Of a stretch of 64,000 bases of DNA, positions 26,590-34,204 are shown one piece after another. The notes beneath the pieces are model-generated. The model was given only the letters and a program-made list of their open reading frames with translations, was not told the DNA's origin and did not search any database. Position numbers and translations under genes: made by a program. Every line of letters starts with the position of its first letter. Positions within the stretch are counted from its first letter, which is position 1. The stretch comes from Atopobiaceae bacterium UBA1367 (GTDB taxonomy: Bacteria > Actinomycetota > Coriobacteriia > Coriobacteriales > Atopobiaceae), in contig DBRN01000012.1 in assembly GCA_002305995.1 (NCBI GenBank), positions 569,910 through 633,909 on the forward strand. The letters are read 5' to 3'.

Positions 26590-27033
26590 ATGACTACCGA
26601 CGATATCGCAGCTGCTGTGCTCGAGTGCATCGGCGGGGTTGCCAACGTGTCTGGCAGCTCCCTGTGCGCCACGCGCCTGCGCATATCCGTCGATGACGTG
26701 AGCCTCATCAATCGCACTACACTCCATTCCGTCAAAGGGGTTCTCGGGCTGGCGGATCGCGGTCCACAGGGCATCGAGATCGTGTTCGGACCAAACCTGG
26801 TCAAGGGCGTCTACCAGGCATTCAGACAGCTGACCGGCCCATCCTCGCCCACTGGCGCACGTCCGGGGGACGAGGGCGCCCCCGTGCGTCCGAGCGTCAA
26901 CTTCCAGGTCAAGATCACGCCTGAGACGCCTGGGATGCCTCAGGCCCGTGGTGGAGCCGCTCATCCGCAACGTCCCTCCACACCGGTTGACGAGGAGACG
27001 AGCGCCCTGCTCGAGATGCTGGACGAGGACTAG
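26590..27033 (+). CDS. Stand-alone PTS EIIB-like domain protein
   Basis: 147 residues. Residues 1-80 match the glucose-family EIIB fold: an N-terminal helix (AAAVLECIGGVANV), then SSLCATRLRISVDD with the phospho-accepting Cys in a C-x-T-R-L-R context, and QGIEIVFGPNLVKGVYQAF. The remaining 65 residues are Pro/Gly-rich and end in an acidic helix (EETSALLEMLDED). No EIIC, EIIA or regulator gene lies nearby. It could donate phosphate to a distant permease, or act as a regulatory phosphoprotein. Start ATG at 26590 with GGGAG upstream. Confidence 0.75.
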   Translation: MTTDDIAAAVLECIGGVANVSGSSLCATRLRISVDDVSLINRTTLHSVKGVLGLADRGPQGIEIVFGPNLVKGVYQAFRQLTGPSSPTGARPGDEGAPVRPSVNFQVKITPETPGMPQARGGAAHPQRPSTPVDEETSALLEMLDED

Positions 27034-27100
27034 GGCCACTGCCACACGAAGTCCAGTCCTTCTGGAAACGGCCGCTGGTGGGAATGCCTGGTGCGCCTCG

Positions 27101-27709
27101 CTAGGCCGTCGCGTCGTCGCGCGCGCAGACCCACACGGACCCATCGCTGACCAGCACGTCCATGGGTACGTCATGGTCGTCATGGGGCAGCGGATTGCTG
27201 CTGATGCGCATGCTGCGCACCAAGCCGATCTTGAGGCCAGGGTAGTCGGCCAGGAAGTTGTCATAGTAGCCCGCCCCATAGCCGATGCGGTAGCCCTCGG
27301 CATCGAAGACGAGCCCGGGCACCAGGCAGATGGAGTTGGCAAGGTCCGCCTCGTCCACGGGCGTGCAGGAAGCCGGATCCGGCTCAAGCACGCCACGGGA
27401 ACCCGCCCTCATGCCCTCGAGCGTATCGATCTCGTAGAAGACGAGCCGTCCCCTATCGCAAACGGGAACGGCCACGCGCTTGCCGTCCTCCCATGCTCGC
27501 TCGATGATCTGGGTGGTGTCCATCTCGTTGCGATAGGTGACGTACGCGAGCACCAGCGGCGCGGCACGGTAGGCGGCCATGGCCGTGAGGTGGATGCGGA
27601 CCTCCCTGTCAACACGCTCGGCATGGCTGGGTGACAGTTGCGTCTCGACTGCCTGATAAGCACTCCGAAGTGCGCTCTTACTCGCATCCTCACCGTACGT
27701 GCTCGCCAT
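27101..27709 (-). CDS. 5-formyltetrahydrofolate cyclo-ligase
   Basis: 202 residues. ATP-dependent conversion of 5-formyl-THF to 5,10-methenyl-THF. The family's conserved C-terminal loop is present: LVPGLVFDAEGYRIGYGAGYYDNFL, here split around GYGAGYYD, the substrate/ATP region. The N-terminus has KSALRSAYQAVETQLSP, similar to the usual K-x-x-L-R-x-x. ATG at 27709 after GGAGAG. Monocistronic as far as can be seen. It is convergent with the EIIB-like gene. Confidence 0.93.
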   Translation of the reverse strand: MASTYGEDASKSALRSAYQAVETQLSPSHAERVDREVRIHLTAMAAYRAAPLVLAYVTYRNEMDTTQIIERAWEDGKRVAVPVCDRGRLVFYEIDTLEGMRAGSRGVLEPDPASCTPVDEADLANSICLVPGLVFDAEGYRIGYGAGYYDNFLADYPGLKIGLVRSMRISSNPLPHDDHDVPMDVLVSDGSVWVCARDDATA

Positions 27710-27886
27710 GGCAGCTCTCCAATCTGTCGACGTACCAAGTGTAGCGGAGTGTGGCGCATGATGTGGTCAGATGACAAGGGTTATCGTTTCCACACGGAGC
27801 GGGGATGTCACAGGAACCAGCCCCGATGCGGGCGTGAGGCCGGCGGTGCGGGACGCTACGCCCCGTCCCAGGCTCGCACGCGCACC

Positions 27887-28939
27887 TTAATAGACCATGC
27901 CCATCGCCTCGCGCACCTCCGCGAGCGTCTGCTCGGCGATCTCGTTCGCGCGGCGGTTCCCGTCATGCAGCACGTCCTTGACGTAGTCGAGGTCCCTCTC
28001 GTAGCGGTGCCTTCGCTCGCGGATGGGGGCGAAGTAGCCGTTGACCGCCTCGGTGACGAGCTGCTTGAGCTGTCCGGCACCACCGTCGCCGATCTCGGCC
28101 GCAAGCTCGGCGGGATTGCGGCCGAGGCAGATGCCGGCCGTCGTGAGCAGGGCGGACACGCCCGGGCGACCCTCGGGGTCAAAGGTGATGCGACGCTCGG
28201 AGTCCGTGCGGGACTTCCTGATGAGCTTCGCGGTCTCCTGCTCCGTCATGGAGATCGAGATGGCGTTCCCATAGCTCTTGCTCATCTTGCGGCCGTCGAG
28301 GCCGGGGATGAGCGGGGTCGAGGTGAGCAGGCCCGCCACGTCGGGGAACACCCTGCCATACCGCTCGTTGAAGCGGCGCGCTATCTTGGCCGTCACCTCG
28401 ATGTGCGGCAGCTGGTCGCGCCCCACGGGAACGACGTTTCCCTTACAAAACAGGATGTCACACGCCTGGTGCACCGGATAGGTGAGCAGCAGGCCCGTGA
28501 GGGAGTGGCCCGACGCCTCCATCTCCGCCTTCACCGTGGGATTGCGCTGCAGCTCGGCCTCGGAGACGAGGGAGAGGAACGGCAGCATGAGCTGATTGGC
28601 GGCGGGCACGGCAGAGTGCGTGAAGATCATCGTCTGGGCGGGGTCGATGCCACAGGCGAGGTAGTCCATGACCATGTGGTAGACGTTGTCCCGGATGTGC
28701 TCCGTGGTGTCGCGATCGGTGATCACCTGGTAGTCGGCGATGATGATGTTGGTCCTGATGCCGAGGCCCTGCAGGCGGACGCGCTCCACCAGCGTGCCAA
28801 AGTAGTGGCCCAGGTGCAGGCGTCCGGTGGGGCGGTCGCCCGTGAGCATCGTGTAGCGCCCGACATTGCCTGCGGCGATATCCTCTTGAATCCGGTTGGA
28901 GCGGCGCAGTGCCGCCTCGTAGCTTCCCCCGTTGGGCAT
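27887..28939 (-). CDS. trpS: Tryptophan-tRNA ligase
   Basis: 350 residues. Class I aminoacyl-tRNA synthetase. The HIGH-type motif appears as TGRLHLGHYFGTL, and the KMSKS loop as GLDGRKMSKSYGNAI. DQLPHIEVTAKIARRFN is typical of TrpRS. The start at 28939 (MPNGGSYEAALRR) has AAAGGA 8 bp upstream. An in-frame start ten codons earlier lacks one. Located near the aromatic block but not in its operon. Confidence 0.95.
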   Translation of the reverse strand: MPNGGSYEAALRRSNRIQEDIAAGNVGRYTMLTGDRPTGRLHLGHYFGTLVERVRLQGLGIRTNIIIADYQVITDRDTTEHIRDNVYHMVMDYLACGIDPAQTMIFTHSAVPAANQLMLPFLSLVSEAELQRNPTVKAEMEASGHSLTGLLLTYPVHQACDILFCKGNVVPVGRDQLPHIEVTAKIARRFNERYGRVFPDVAGLLTSTPLIPGLDGRKMSKSYGNAISISMTEQETAKLIRKSRTDSERRITFDPEGRPGVSALLTTAGICLGRNPAELAAEIGDGGAGQLKQLVTEAVNGYFAPIRERRHRYERDLDYVKDVLHDGNRRANEIAEQTLAEVREAMGMVY

Positions 28940-29042
28940 GGAGGGTCCTTTCGCCTCGTCCGTTCGCACGACGTCCCATGGTAGCGCACTCGAACGCCCA
29001 CAACCAGCCGGATGCGACCGACATGTGAGTTGGTGACAGGAG

Positions 29043-29066
29043 AGGGGCCACCCGAAGGCGGCCCCT
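29043..29066 (-). terminator. Hairpin terminator after the YfcC-type transporter
   Basis: On the minus strand AGGGGCCGCC-TTCG-GGTGGCCCCT: a 10-bp stem with one G-T pair and a UUCG tetraloop, then TCTCCTG. It lies 26 bp past the transporter stop and before trpS, which reads the same way. Confidence 0.75.
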
Positions 29067-29091
29067 CAGCCCAGCCGATAGGGACGGATCC

Positions 29092-30561
29092 CTAGAGGAC
29101 CATGAAGGCGACCGTGAGGATGACCATGCAGGCCACGGAGAGGGCCAGGATGATCTTGGCGCAGAACTTGACCCACGTGGAGTACTCGATGCGCGAGAGG
29201 GCCAGGCCGCCCATGATGGCACCGGAGGTCGGGGTGATCAGGTTGACCACGCCGGAGGCGGCGCAGAAGGTCATGACCATGACGGACGGGTTGAAGCCAA
29301 GCTGCTGGGCCAGCGGCCCCATGATGGGCATGGACACGCCTGCCATGCCGGAGGTCGAGGGGATGAGGAAGGACAGCAGGAAGTACAGCAGGTAGGAGCC
29401 GATCGAGAAGAGGATGCCCGACGTGCCGGCAAGGGCGGTGGAGGCGGCGGAGAGCACGTACATGTCGAGGCCGGTGGCCGCCATCAGGACGGAGACGCCA
29501 CGAGCCAGGGCAATGACCATGACGACGGACATCATGTCGCCAGCGCCGGCCATGAACTCGTCGACGATCTCATGCTCGCTCATGCCACCGACGATGCCGA
29601 TGACGATACCGAGCAGCAGGAACCACGTGGTGGCCTCCTGGAAGTACCACTGGCCCAGAGGCACGCCGGTCAGGAAGCTGGACCAGCTGTGTCCGTCGGG
29701 GTCGAAGCCAGGGTTGAACCAGTCGAAGCCGAGGTCCTCCCACGGAATGAAGGAGATGATCATGACGATGAACGCCAGGGCGAAGAGCACCAGGACACCC
29801 TTCTGCTTGCCGGTGAGGACGGCGTCACCCTGCTCGGAGGCGGCACCGTACTGGGCCTTGGCGCTCTCGGTCTCGCTGGCGGACATGAGGGTGCGGCTGG
29901 GATCGGCCTTCACCCGCTTGGCGTACTGGAGCACGAAGAAGACGGCGAGGAGGTACGAGGCGAGCAGCAGGATGAGACCGAGGCCGATGAAGATGGCCTG
30001 GTTGCCCTTGATGCCGACACCGTCAAGGGAGGCGGCAGCGGCGCCGACGGCGAAGGGGTTGACGGTGGAGCCGAGGCAGCCGACGCCGGCACCCAGCAGC
30101 ACCATCATGGCACCGGTGAGGGAGTCGAAGCCCGCAGCCATCATCGTCGCGGACAGCAGCGCGTAGAACCCGACGGTCTCCTCGCACATGCCGTAGGTGG
30201 TGCCGCCCAGGGCGAAGAGGCCCATGAGAATGGGGATGAGCCTGAGCTCGTTGCCCCCCATCTTCTTGACGAGCACCGCGATGCCGTCGACGATGGCGTT
30301 GGTCTTGTTGACGATTCCGAGAAATCCGCCGAGAACCATGACGAACAGGCACACGTCGATGGCGTCTGCGAAGCCACGCACAGGCGACATCATGAAGTCG
30401 GAGAGCGTGGCCGCGATGACGGAGCCCTCCTCGTCATTGATCGTGTAGGAGGCGCCGTTCAGCACGATGGTGAGGACGGCAACGACTGCCAGAAGAATGA
30501 GGATGATGGAGAAGCTGGTGAGCATCTCCCCCTTCTTCCTGGGTACTGCGGTATCTGCCAT
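29092..30561 (-). CDS. YfcC/DcuC-family membrane transporter, probable amino acid exchanger
   Basis: 489 residues with about twelve hydrophobic segments. The text GVGCLGSTVNPFAVG and the repeated half VVNLITPTSGAIMGG are characteristic of the YfcC/UIT family of secondary carriers. It lies 3' of arcA and arcB on the same strand but has its own upstream region and terminator. In many bacteria a carrier of this family replaces ArcD and exchanges arginine for ornithine or takes up citrulline, so that role is likely here but not shown. ATG at 30561 follows AAAGGAG. Upstream codons in the same frame are not convincing. Confidence 0.82.
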   Translation of the reverse strand: MADTAVPRKKGEMLTSFSIILILLAVVAVLTIVLNGASYTINDEEGSVIAATLSDFMMSPVRGFADAIDVCLFVMVLGGFLGIVNKTNAIVDGIAVLVKKMGGNELRLIPILMGLFALGGTTYGMCEETVGFYALLSATMMAAGFDSLTGAMMVLLGAGVGCLGSTVNPFAVGAAAASLDGVGIKGNQAIFIGLGLILLLASYLLAVFFVLQYAKRVKADPSRTLMSASETESAKAQYGAASEQGDAVLTGKQKGVLVLFALAFIVMIISFIPWEDLGFDWFNPGFDPDGHSWSSFLTGVPLGQWYFQEATTWFLLLGIVIGIVGGMSEHEIVDEFMAGAGDMMSVVMVIALARGVSVLMAATGLDMYVLSAASTALAGTSGILFSIGSYLLYFLLSFLIPSTSGMAGVSMPIMGPLAQQLGFNPSVMVMTFCAASGVVNLITPTSGAIMGGLALSRIEYSTWVKFCAKIILALSVACMVILTVAFMVL

Positions 30562-30696
30562 TTCAGATACTCCTTTCGACACGAGGCGTACAGCCATGCG
30601 AAACCCTACCGAAACGAAATTGCGACACAATGCACAATTTTCTAGGTACCAGCCTACGCCGAAATGTCTGCGTTGGCAAGGGCGAGTGAACAAATA

Positions 30697-30707
30697 TATC
30701 CAATAGT
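30697..30707. promoter_or_regulatory. Shared arginine-deiminase motif, transporter copy
   Basis: TATCCAATAGT, 135 bp upstream of the transporter start. The same 11 bp occur 128 bp upstream of arcA. On the coding strand both read ACTATTGGATA followed by an AT-rich hexamer, so it may be part of a promoter or an activator site. Confidence 0.4.
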
Positions 30708-30932
30708 CGTGCTGTTTGGCACCGTTGGCCGATTGGCGGGCTGGTCATGATTGCGGCATGTCAAAAAGGCAGAGCGGATTGACATTTTTCCATGTGAACG
30801 GCCAGATTTTGCAGACTGTGCTCCCGATCACCCTCCTGTGAAGAGCGGTATGATCACCTTTCTGCAACTGCATCATTGTTCCTACATATCTGCTTATATG
30901 TATATACTATTGCAAATATGCGAAGCAGAAAG

Positions 30933-30963
30933 CGACGGGGGACATTTGCATGCCCCCCCGTCG
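30933..30963 (-). terminator. Hairpin terminator after arcB
   Basis: Stem of nine pairs (CGACGGGGG against CCCCCGTCG) around an AT-containing loop, followed on the minus strand by CTTTCTGCTTC. It lies about 100 bp past the arcB stop. Confidence 0.7.
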
Positions 30964-31063
30964 AACTCATCGAGATCCCCCGTGCCTCAGGCACATTCTG
31001 GGAGTCTGACCAACCGTCCCGCTGCCTTGGCACGGGGCGCGGGCGACCAGCAGCGCGCCGGGC

Positions 31064-32059
31064 CTACTTGAGGGTCGCGTACATGACGGCCTTGATGGTG
31101 TGCATGCGGTTCTCGGCCTCGTCGAAGACCTTGGACTTGGGGCCCTCGAAGACCGCGTCCTCGACCTCCATCTCCGTGACGCCGAACTTCTCGGCGACGT
31201 CCTTGCCGATGGTGGTGTTGGTGTCGTGGAAGGAGGGCAGACAGTGCAGGAAGATGGAGTCCTTGTCGGTGAGGGCCATGAGCTCCTCGGTGACGCGATA
31301 GGCCTCGAGCTGGGCGATGCGCTCGGTCCAGACCTCGTCGGGCTCGCCCATGGAGACCCACACGTCGGTGTAGACGACGTGTGCGCCGCCCATGCCCTCC
31401 CTGGGATCGTCGGTCAGGCTCACCGTGCAGCCGTTTGCCTCGGCGATGGGCCTGCAGGCCTCGATCACGTCATCGGTGGGCCAGCACTCCCGGGGTCCAC
31501 AGGCGACGAAGTTCATGCCGAGCTTCGCGCAGACGACCATGAGGGAGCGGGCGACGTTGTTCTTGGCATCGCCCATGAAGACGAGGGTCTTGCCCTTGAT
31601 GTCATAGTTGAAGTTCTCCTGGACCGTCAGGATGTCGGCGAGCATCTGGGTGGGATGCCACAGGTCGGTCAGGCCGTTCCACACGGGAACGCCGGACTTC
31701 TCGGCAAGCTCGTCGACGTCGGACTGTGCGAAGCCGCGGAACTCGATGCCATCGTACATGCGCCCGAGCACGCGGGCGGTGTCCTCGATGGACTCCTTTT
31801 TGCCCATCTGCGACGAGCCGGGGTCGAGGTAGGTCACGCCCATGCCGAGGTCCATGGCGCCGACCTCGAACGCGCAGCGCGTGCGCGTGGAGGTCTTCTG
31901 GAACAGCAGGACGACGTTCTTGCCCTCGAGGTAGCGATGCGGGGTGCCCGTGCGCTTCAGATCCTTGAAGTTCCTCGAGAGTGTGAGCAGGTACTCGATC
32001 TCCTCGGTGGAGAAGTCGAGCAGGCGCAGGAAGCTGCGGCCAGAGAGATTGACGCCCAT
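31064..32059 (-). CDS. arcB: Ornithine carbamoyltransferase, catabolic
   Basis: 331 residues. Signature motifs: FQKTSTRTRCAFEV (carbamoyl phosphate), GLTDLWHPTQMLAD, VFMGDAKNNVARSL, and FLHCLPSFHD (ornithine). In this setting, downstream of arcA, it should run as the phosphorolysis of citrulline to ornithine and carbamoyl phosphate. Length and text fit catabolic ArcB rather than biosynthetic ArgF (about 310). No carbamate kinase (arcC), which would make the ATP, is in the window. ATG at 32059 after GGAAAGG. Confidence 0.94.
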   Translation of the reverse strand: MGVNLSGRSFLRLLDFSTEEIEYLLTLSRNFKDLKRTGTPHRYLEGKNVVLLFQKTSTRTRCAFEVGAMDLGMGVTYLDPGSSQMGKKESIEDTARVLGRMYDGIEFRGFAQSDVDELAEKSGVPVWNGLTDLWHPTQMLADILTVQENFNYDIKGKTLVFMGDAKNNVARSLMVVCAKLGMNFVACGPRECWPTDDVIEACRPIAEANGCTVSLTDDPREGMGGAHVVYTDVWVSMGEPDEVWTERIAQLEAYRVTEELMALTDKDSIFLHCLPSFHDTNTTIGKDVAEKFGVTEMEVEDAVFEGPKSKVFDEAENRMHTIKAVMYATLK

Positions 32060-32128
32060 GCGCTGGTTCCTTTCCGGTTTTCCCCGCGCCGTGCGGGGAG
32101 ACGACAGACGAGACGATTGCCCGCCAGG

Positions 32129-32160
32129 GGGCTCGGGGACGGGTCACCCTCCCCGAGCCC
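32129..32160. terminator. Strong hairpin between arcA and arcB
   Basis: Perfect 11-bp repeat GGGCTCGGGGA/TCCCCGAGCCC with a further GGG/CCC in the loop. No T-tract follows on either strand. It may attenuate read-through or protect one half of a processed arcA-arcB mRNA. Confidence 0.5.
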
Positions 32161-32184
32161 TCTCGCGGGACAGGAGCCGAGGGC

Positions 32185-33432
32185 CTAGAGGTCCTCGCGC
32201 TCGAAGGGCATGCTCATGCAGCGCGGGCCGCCACGACCGCGGGACAGCTCGGCCGACGGGATGACGAGCAGGTCCAACCCCTCCTTGTAGAGGGCCTCGT
32301 TGGTGACGGAGTTGCGCTGGTACACGCAGATCTTGCCCGGGGAGACGCACAGGGTGTTGGAGCCGTCGTTCCACTGCTCGCGCGCGGCCGCCGTCGGGTC
32401 GCCACCACCGCAGGGGATGAGTTGGACGGCGTCGATGTCGAGGGCCTTTGCGAGCACATGCTCCAGGGTGTCGATCATCTCCTCGATCTTGACCTCCCCC
32501 TCCGAGTCGCCCTTGGTGATCTTGAAGACCTGGAGGGTGCCCATGATGCCTGGATGGATGGTGAACTTGTCGACGTCGATCTGCGTGAACACGGTGTCGA
32601 GATGCATGAAGGCGCGCGAGACGGGGATGTTGAACGCATAGATGGTGTCGATCTCGGAGCCCTTGCCGCCCCAGAAGCAGTTCTGGGCGAGCTCGTCGAT
32701 GGCAGCGGCCTGGGTGCGCTGCGAGATGCCGACGGCGAGGGTATGGGCGTTGAGGTTCAGGACGTCGCCGCCCTCGATATGGTAGGAGGAGTTGCGGCGG
32801 TACCACAGCGGGGAGCGCTTGTACTCGGGATGGTATTTGAAGATGAACTTGCCCAGCAGCGTCTCGCGATTGCGCGTGACGGAGTACATGTGGTTCAGCA
32901 GGGCACCCCTCCCCACGACCGCGAACGGATCACGCGTGAAGTAGGTGTTGGGCATCGGGTCGATCAGCAGGTCGGTCTCGGAGTCCTGGTCCTGCCCGAC
33001 GAGGTCGGTCAGCAGGGTGCTCGACGCAGAGGGAAGATCGACCTCGTTCTTGCGCAGGCCGGCGATGGACTTGTCGACGAACTCCTTGGTGTCGCGAATG
33101 GAGTACATGTACTCCTTGACGGCGGCGAGCATGTTCTTGCCGCGCAGTCCCGACTCCTGCAGCCACTGCTCGGTGTACTCCTCGCGGGCACCGGGCTCGG
33201 CGTCGAGCGCCTCGGCGCAGAGCCTCTCGAGGTACAGGACCTCGGCTCCCTGCTCGCGCAGCACCTCGGCGAACCGGTCGTGCTCCTGCTGCGCGATCTC
33301 CAGGAAGGGGATGTCATCGAACAGGAGGCGCTCGAGGTCGTCGGGGGCGAGGTTCAGGAGCTCCTCGCCGGGACGGTGCAGCAGGACCTTCTTCAGAGGC
33401 CCGATCTCGCTGTGGACGTAAAGTCCCTTCAT
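32185..33432 (-). CDS. arcA: Arginine deiminase
   Basis: 415 residues. Hydrolyses arginine to citrulline and ammonia. Family text: MPNTYFTRDPFAVVG, YHIEGGDVLNLN, FMHLDTVFTQID (catalytic His/Asp), and RGGPRCMSMPF with the nucleophile Cys405. The start at 33432 (MKGLYVHSEIGPLKKV) fits the family. GGAG lies somewhat far upstream, and GGTGGG is nearer. The upstream region carries a 15-bp palindrome and a motif shared with the transporter gene. With arcB it forms the first two steps of the arginine deiminase pathway, which gives ATP and raises pH. Confidence 0.96.
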   Translation of the reverse strand: MKGLYVHSEIGPLKKVLLHRPGEELLNLAPDDLERLLFDDIPFLEIAQQEHDRFAEVLREQGAEVLYLERLCAEALDAEPGAREEYTEQWLQESGLRGKNMLAAVKEYMYSIRDTKEFVDKSIAGLRKNEVDLPSASSTLLTDLVGQDQDSETDLLIDPMPNTYFTRDPFAVVGRGALLNHMYSVTRNRETLLGKFIFKYHPEYKRSPLWYRRNSSYHIEGGDVLNLNAHTLAVGISQRTQAAAIDELAQNCFWGGKGSEIDTIYAFNIPVSRAFMHLDTVFTQIDVDKFTIHPGIMGTLQVFKITKGDSEGEVKIEEMIDTLEHVLAKALDIDAVQLIPCGGGDPTAAAREQWNDGSNTLCVSPGKICVYQRNSVTNEALYKEGLDLLVIPSAELSRGRGGPRCMSMPFEREDL

Positions 33433-33543
33433 GATGCCCACCACTCCTTTCGTGCCGGACCCTCCGGCACTCGAACCGATACAGACCGTCGCCTGTCGTG
33501 CGCGCGCCCTCGCAAGAGTGGGGCCACGCAGGGCGAAAACGAT

Positions 33544-33558
33544 GTTACCATAGGTAAC
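33544..33558. promoter_or_regulatory. Palindromic operator candidate upstream of arcA
   Basis: GTTACC-ATA-GGTAAC, a perfect 6-bp inverted repeat, 112 bp upstream of the arcA start and 2 bp from the shared motif TATCCAATAGT. Position and symmetry suggest a dimeric regulator site. Confidence 0.45.
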
Positions 33559-33560
33559 TG

Positions 33561-33571
33561 TATCCAATAGT
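33561..33571. promoter_or_regulatory. Shared arginine-deiminase motif, arcA copy
   Basis: TATCCAATAGT, 128 bp before the arcA start, identical over 11 bp to 30697-30707 upstream of the transporter gene and in the same orientation relative to the coding strand. Confidence 0.4.
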
Positions 33572-33889
33572 TATCTGAATGTGACCGCCTGGGGAACGCG
33601 GGTGCCTTGAGCGGTAGCAGTTAGCGGACAAGCGGTCTTCCCTTACGGAGAAGATGCTATCAATACGCAATCTATCTGGTATTTTCTGAATCCCATAAAC
33701 GAATCTACCAAGGCGACAGCATGGGGCCAACAGGGTTCAGGGATGATTGCCCCCGGCTTGTAACCGTAGAGAAATATACAGTAATTGAGATATATTAGCA
33801 TATTTATGCTTGAATGATACTATCAGTGCACTCATGTCGCAGCTGTGGGACGCATCGTCAGCGCCGATGGCCGCCATGTCCTACCGGCA

Positions 33890-34035
33890 ACCGTCCGCAG
33901 GTTTGTGGGAAGTGGGCGTCTCGGCGTTGCTGCATGCCGGCGAGCAGGATGACCGTCCGCAGGTTTGTGGGAAGTGGGCGTCTCGGCGTTGCTGCATGCC
34001 GGCGAGCAGGATGACCGTCCGCAGGCTTGTGGGGA
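33890..34035. repeat. 62-bp tandem repeat, about 2.4 copies
   Basis: Copies start at 33890, 33952 and 34014. The first two are identical over 62 bp. The third stops after 22 bp, with one mismatch. The unit starts ACCGTCCGCAGGTTTGTGGG and is high-GC in an otherwise AT-rich gap. No spacers separate the copies. Confidence 0.92.
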
Positions 34036-34204
34036 TGGGGCCAACCACCAGTTGGTAGAATCGTACGTCCGGAGGGCACGCTGGCGGCCAGGGAGACGTG
34101 GCAGGCACGCCCAGGCCTAGTGGCTCGCGTCCACCCTCATCCCCGAGCGTCTGGGAGCAGCGGCCCGACGCGCCCCTCCGCAAGTCGATGTCGATTGGAG
34201 TGCC

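Larger units (their letters stand above)
30562..31063 (-). other. AT-rich intergenic region between arcB and the transporter gene
   Basis: 502 bp. Right part: the arcB terminator hairpin (30933-30963). Middle: strongly AT-rich stretch 30740-30930. Left: the motif TATCCAATAGT (30697-30707) shared with the arcA upstream region. Short frames here (for example from 30850) have no ribosome site or likely codon use. I see no gene. Confidence 0.55.
33433..34204. other. Long intergenic region between arcA and rlmD
   Basis: 772 bp. Near arcA: palindrome 33544-33558 and motif 33561-33571. 33640-33830: AT-rich, with GCATATTTATGC (33798-33809), a perfect 5-bp inverted repeat. 33890-34035: 62-bp tandem repeat. 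34041-34055: small hairpin CCAAC/GTTGG. Frames through the repeat exist on both strands, but I see no supported gene. Confidence 0.55.

Noticed and set aside
29092..30561. Transporter considered as ArcD (APC-type arginine/ornithine antiporter)
   Set aside because: The motifs (GSTVNPFAVG, TPTSGAIMGG) belong to the YfcC/DcuC family, not APC. Only the role, not the family, is shared with ArcD.
30850..31071. Short plus-strand frame in the arcB-transporter gap
   Set aside because: No ribosome site, runs into the arcB end on the other strand, and crosses the arcB terminator. Codon use is unlike neighbouring genes.
32085..32101. CCCCGC/GCGGGG hairpin upstream of arcB considered a terminator
   Set aside because: Short stem with no T-tract on either strand, close to the arcB ribosome site. 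The larger hairpin at 32129-32160 is the better candidate.
33890..34035. Tandem repeats considered as a CRISPR array
   Set aside because: Copies are directly abutting with no unique spacers, the unit is 62 bp, and no cas genes are present.
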